Shown: piece by piece, positions 63,353 through 64,000 of the stretch
Numbering within the stretch: the first letter of the stretch is position 1
Layout of the letters: each line of letters starts with the position of its first letter
Assembly (NCBI RefSeq): GCF_001558155.1
Contig: NZ_LOAS01000026.1
Location: 1-64,000, forward strand
Direction of reading: 5' to 3'
Length of the DNA stretch: 64,000 nucleotides
Origin: Aliiruegeria sabulilitoris
GTDB lineage: Bacteria; Pseudomonadota; Alphaproteobacteria; Rhodobacterales; Rhodobacteraceae
Notes under the pieces: generated by a model
Seen by the model: only the letters and a program-made list of their open reading frames with translations
What the model was told of the DNA's origin: nothing
Database searches by the model: none
Made by a program: the position numbers and the translations under genes

Positions 63353-63967
63353 ATGTTCTATCGCCCCGAGGACGGCCACGGCCTGCCGCATAATCCCTTC
63401 AACGCGATCGTGACCCCGCGCCCGATCGCGTGGATCTCGACACGCGGCAAGGACGGTTCCGAGAACCTTGCCCCCTATTCCTTCTTCAACGCGGTGTCCT
63501 ACACGCCCCCGCAGGTGATGTTCGCCACCACCGGCAAGAAGCACGACCGCGACGGCACGAAGGACACGCTTGCCAATATCCGCGATACCGGCGTCTTTGC
63601 CGTGAACGTGGTGGAATATGCCATGCGCGAGGCGATGAACCTGACCTCCGGCCCGTGGGACAAGGACGTAGACGAGGCCGAGATGGCCGGGATCGTGCGT
63701 GCTGAATGCACCCAGATCGACTGCGCCCGCATCGCCAATGCCCCCGCGACGCTGGAATGCCGCCTGACCCAGATCGTTGAACTGTCGGGCAAGGCCAATC
63801 TCGTCGCCTTTGGCGAGGTGGTGGGCATCCACCTGCGCGATGACTGCATCGTAGACGGTATTTTCGACGTGACCCGCTTCCAGCCGCTCGCCCGCATGGG
63901 CTACCGCGATTTCACCCACGTGACCGAGATCTTCTCGATGTCCCGCCCCGGCGAACAGGCGGTCTGA
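63353..63967 (+). CDS. Flavin reductase-like (FMN-binding split barrel) protein
   Basis: 204 aa. Flavin_Reduct domain: RPIAWISTRGKDGSENLAPYSFFNAVSYTPPQVMF and FAVNVVEYAMREAMNLTSG, then ECRLTQIVEL and FDVTRFQPLARMGYRDF. Binds FMN and probably passes reduced flavin to an oxygenase or acts alone. A strong AAAGGAGA precedes ATG 63353. Complete; 33 nt of non-coding DNA remain to the window end. Confidence 0.9.
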   Translation: MFYRPEDGHGLPHNPFNAIVTPRPIAWISTRGKDGSENLAPYSFFNAVSYTPPQVMFATTGKKHDRDGTKDTLANIRDTGVFAVNVVEYAMREAMNLTSGPWDKDVDEAEMAGIVRAECTQIDCARIANAPATLECRLTQIVELSGKANLVAFGEVVGIHLRDDCIVDGIFDVTRFQPLARMGYRDFTHVTEIFSMSRPGEQAV

Positions 63968-64000
63968 GATGACCTGAAGGCGCCGCCATCCAGCGGCGTC

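Noticed and set aside
1-64000. CRISPR arrays, tRNA or rRNA genes, transposases, integrases
   Set aside because: Reading the spacers showed no regular repeat-spacer pattern, no cloverleaf with a TTCRANY arm and no mobile-element gene; a covariance-model scan would be the decisive test.

Overview
This window is chromosomal DNA from a G+C-rich alphaproteobacterium, most likely in the Rhodobacteraceae/Roseobacteraceae. The evidence is a PccR-pccB-pccA-methylmalonyl-CoA mutase neighbourhood like that of Rhodobacter sphaeroides, a short prolyl-tRNA synthetase, a single LolC/E-type permease next to LolD, an HdaA-type DnaA regulator before ppk-ppx, and many compact head-to-tail genes. The species cannot be named from the sequence. 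I saw no tRNA, rRNA, CRISPR array, transposase or integrase.

Layout. (1) 1-10,035 looks like the right part of a genomic island: by eye it is less G+C-rich than the rest. It holds a LysR regulator divergent from a six-gene peptide-type ABC importer operon that ends in an M20 peptidase (DapE/ArgE-like) and a cytoplasmic CapA-like metallophosphatase. It stops at a 5' stub of dusA (10,036-10,107), a known insertion target for integrative elements. (2) 10.2-12.7 kb: AraC regulator divergent from a thioredoxin-fold peroxiredoxin, then a secreted dienelactone hydrolase. (3) 12.7-17.9 kb: four tightly coupled genes (GT2 glycosyltransferase, alpha/alpha-toroid polysaccharide-lyase-like protein, UPF0104 flippase-like protein, multi-TM GT-C-like protein), probably an uncharacterised envelope glycan pathway. 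(4) 18-23 kb: PAS-PAS-GGDEF-EAL protein, MipA/OmpV porin-like protein, two paralogous c-type cytochromes. (5) 23-30 kb: lolD and lolC/E, beta-propeller protein, histidine phosphatase, proS, AI-2E-family permease and hdaA. (6) 30-38 kb: ppk and ppx (polyphosphate), hemC, hemE and hemF (haem), TRIC-type channel, small lipoprotein. (7) 38-44.6 kb: an SDR lacking its catalytic lysine, RsmC-like methyltransferase, small secreted protein, EEP nuclease-like protein, two J-domain-associated proteins, aldo/keto reductase, VOC protein. (8) 44.7-56.7 kb: propionyl-CoA assimilation: methylmalonyl-CoA mutase, PccA, PccB and the regulator PccR, with a sulfotransferase-like gene, a DUF4174 protein, three small conserved-looking genes and a Bcr/CflA transporter interspersed. 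TTTGCAAA-type sites lie in front of pccB/MFS and pccR. (9) 56.7-64 kb: SNase-like nuclease, Hint-domain protein, lysC-ptsP pair, small unknown protein, GNAT acetyltransferase and a flavin reductase-like protein.

Working together: propionyl-CoA is carboxylated by PccAB and isomerised by the mutase to succinyl-CoA under PccR control. Ppk and Ppx set the polyphosphate pool. HemC, HemE and HemF cover three steps from porphobilinogen to protoporphyrinogen. LolCDE sorts lipoproteins. The least understood and most interesting parts are the four-gene glycan cassette, the island operon with its dusA scar, and the small genes embedded in the pcc locus.
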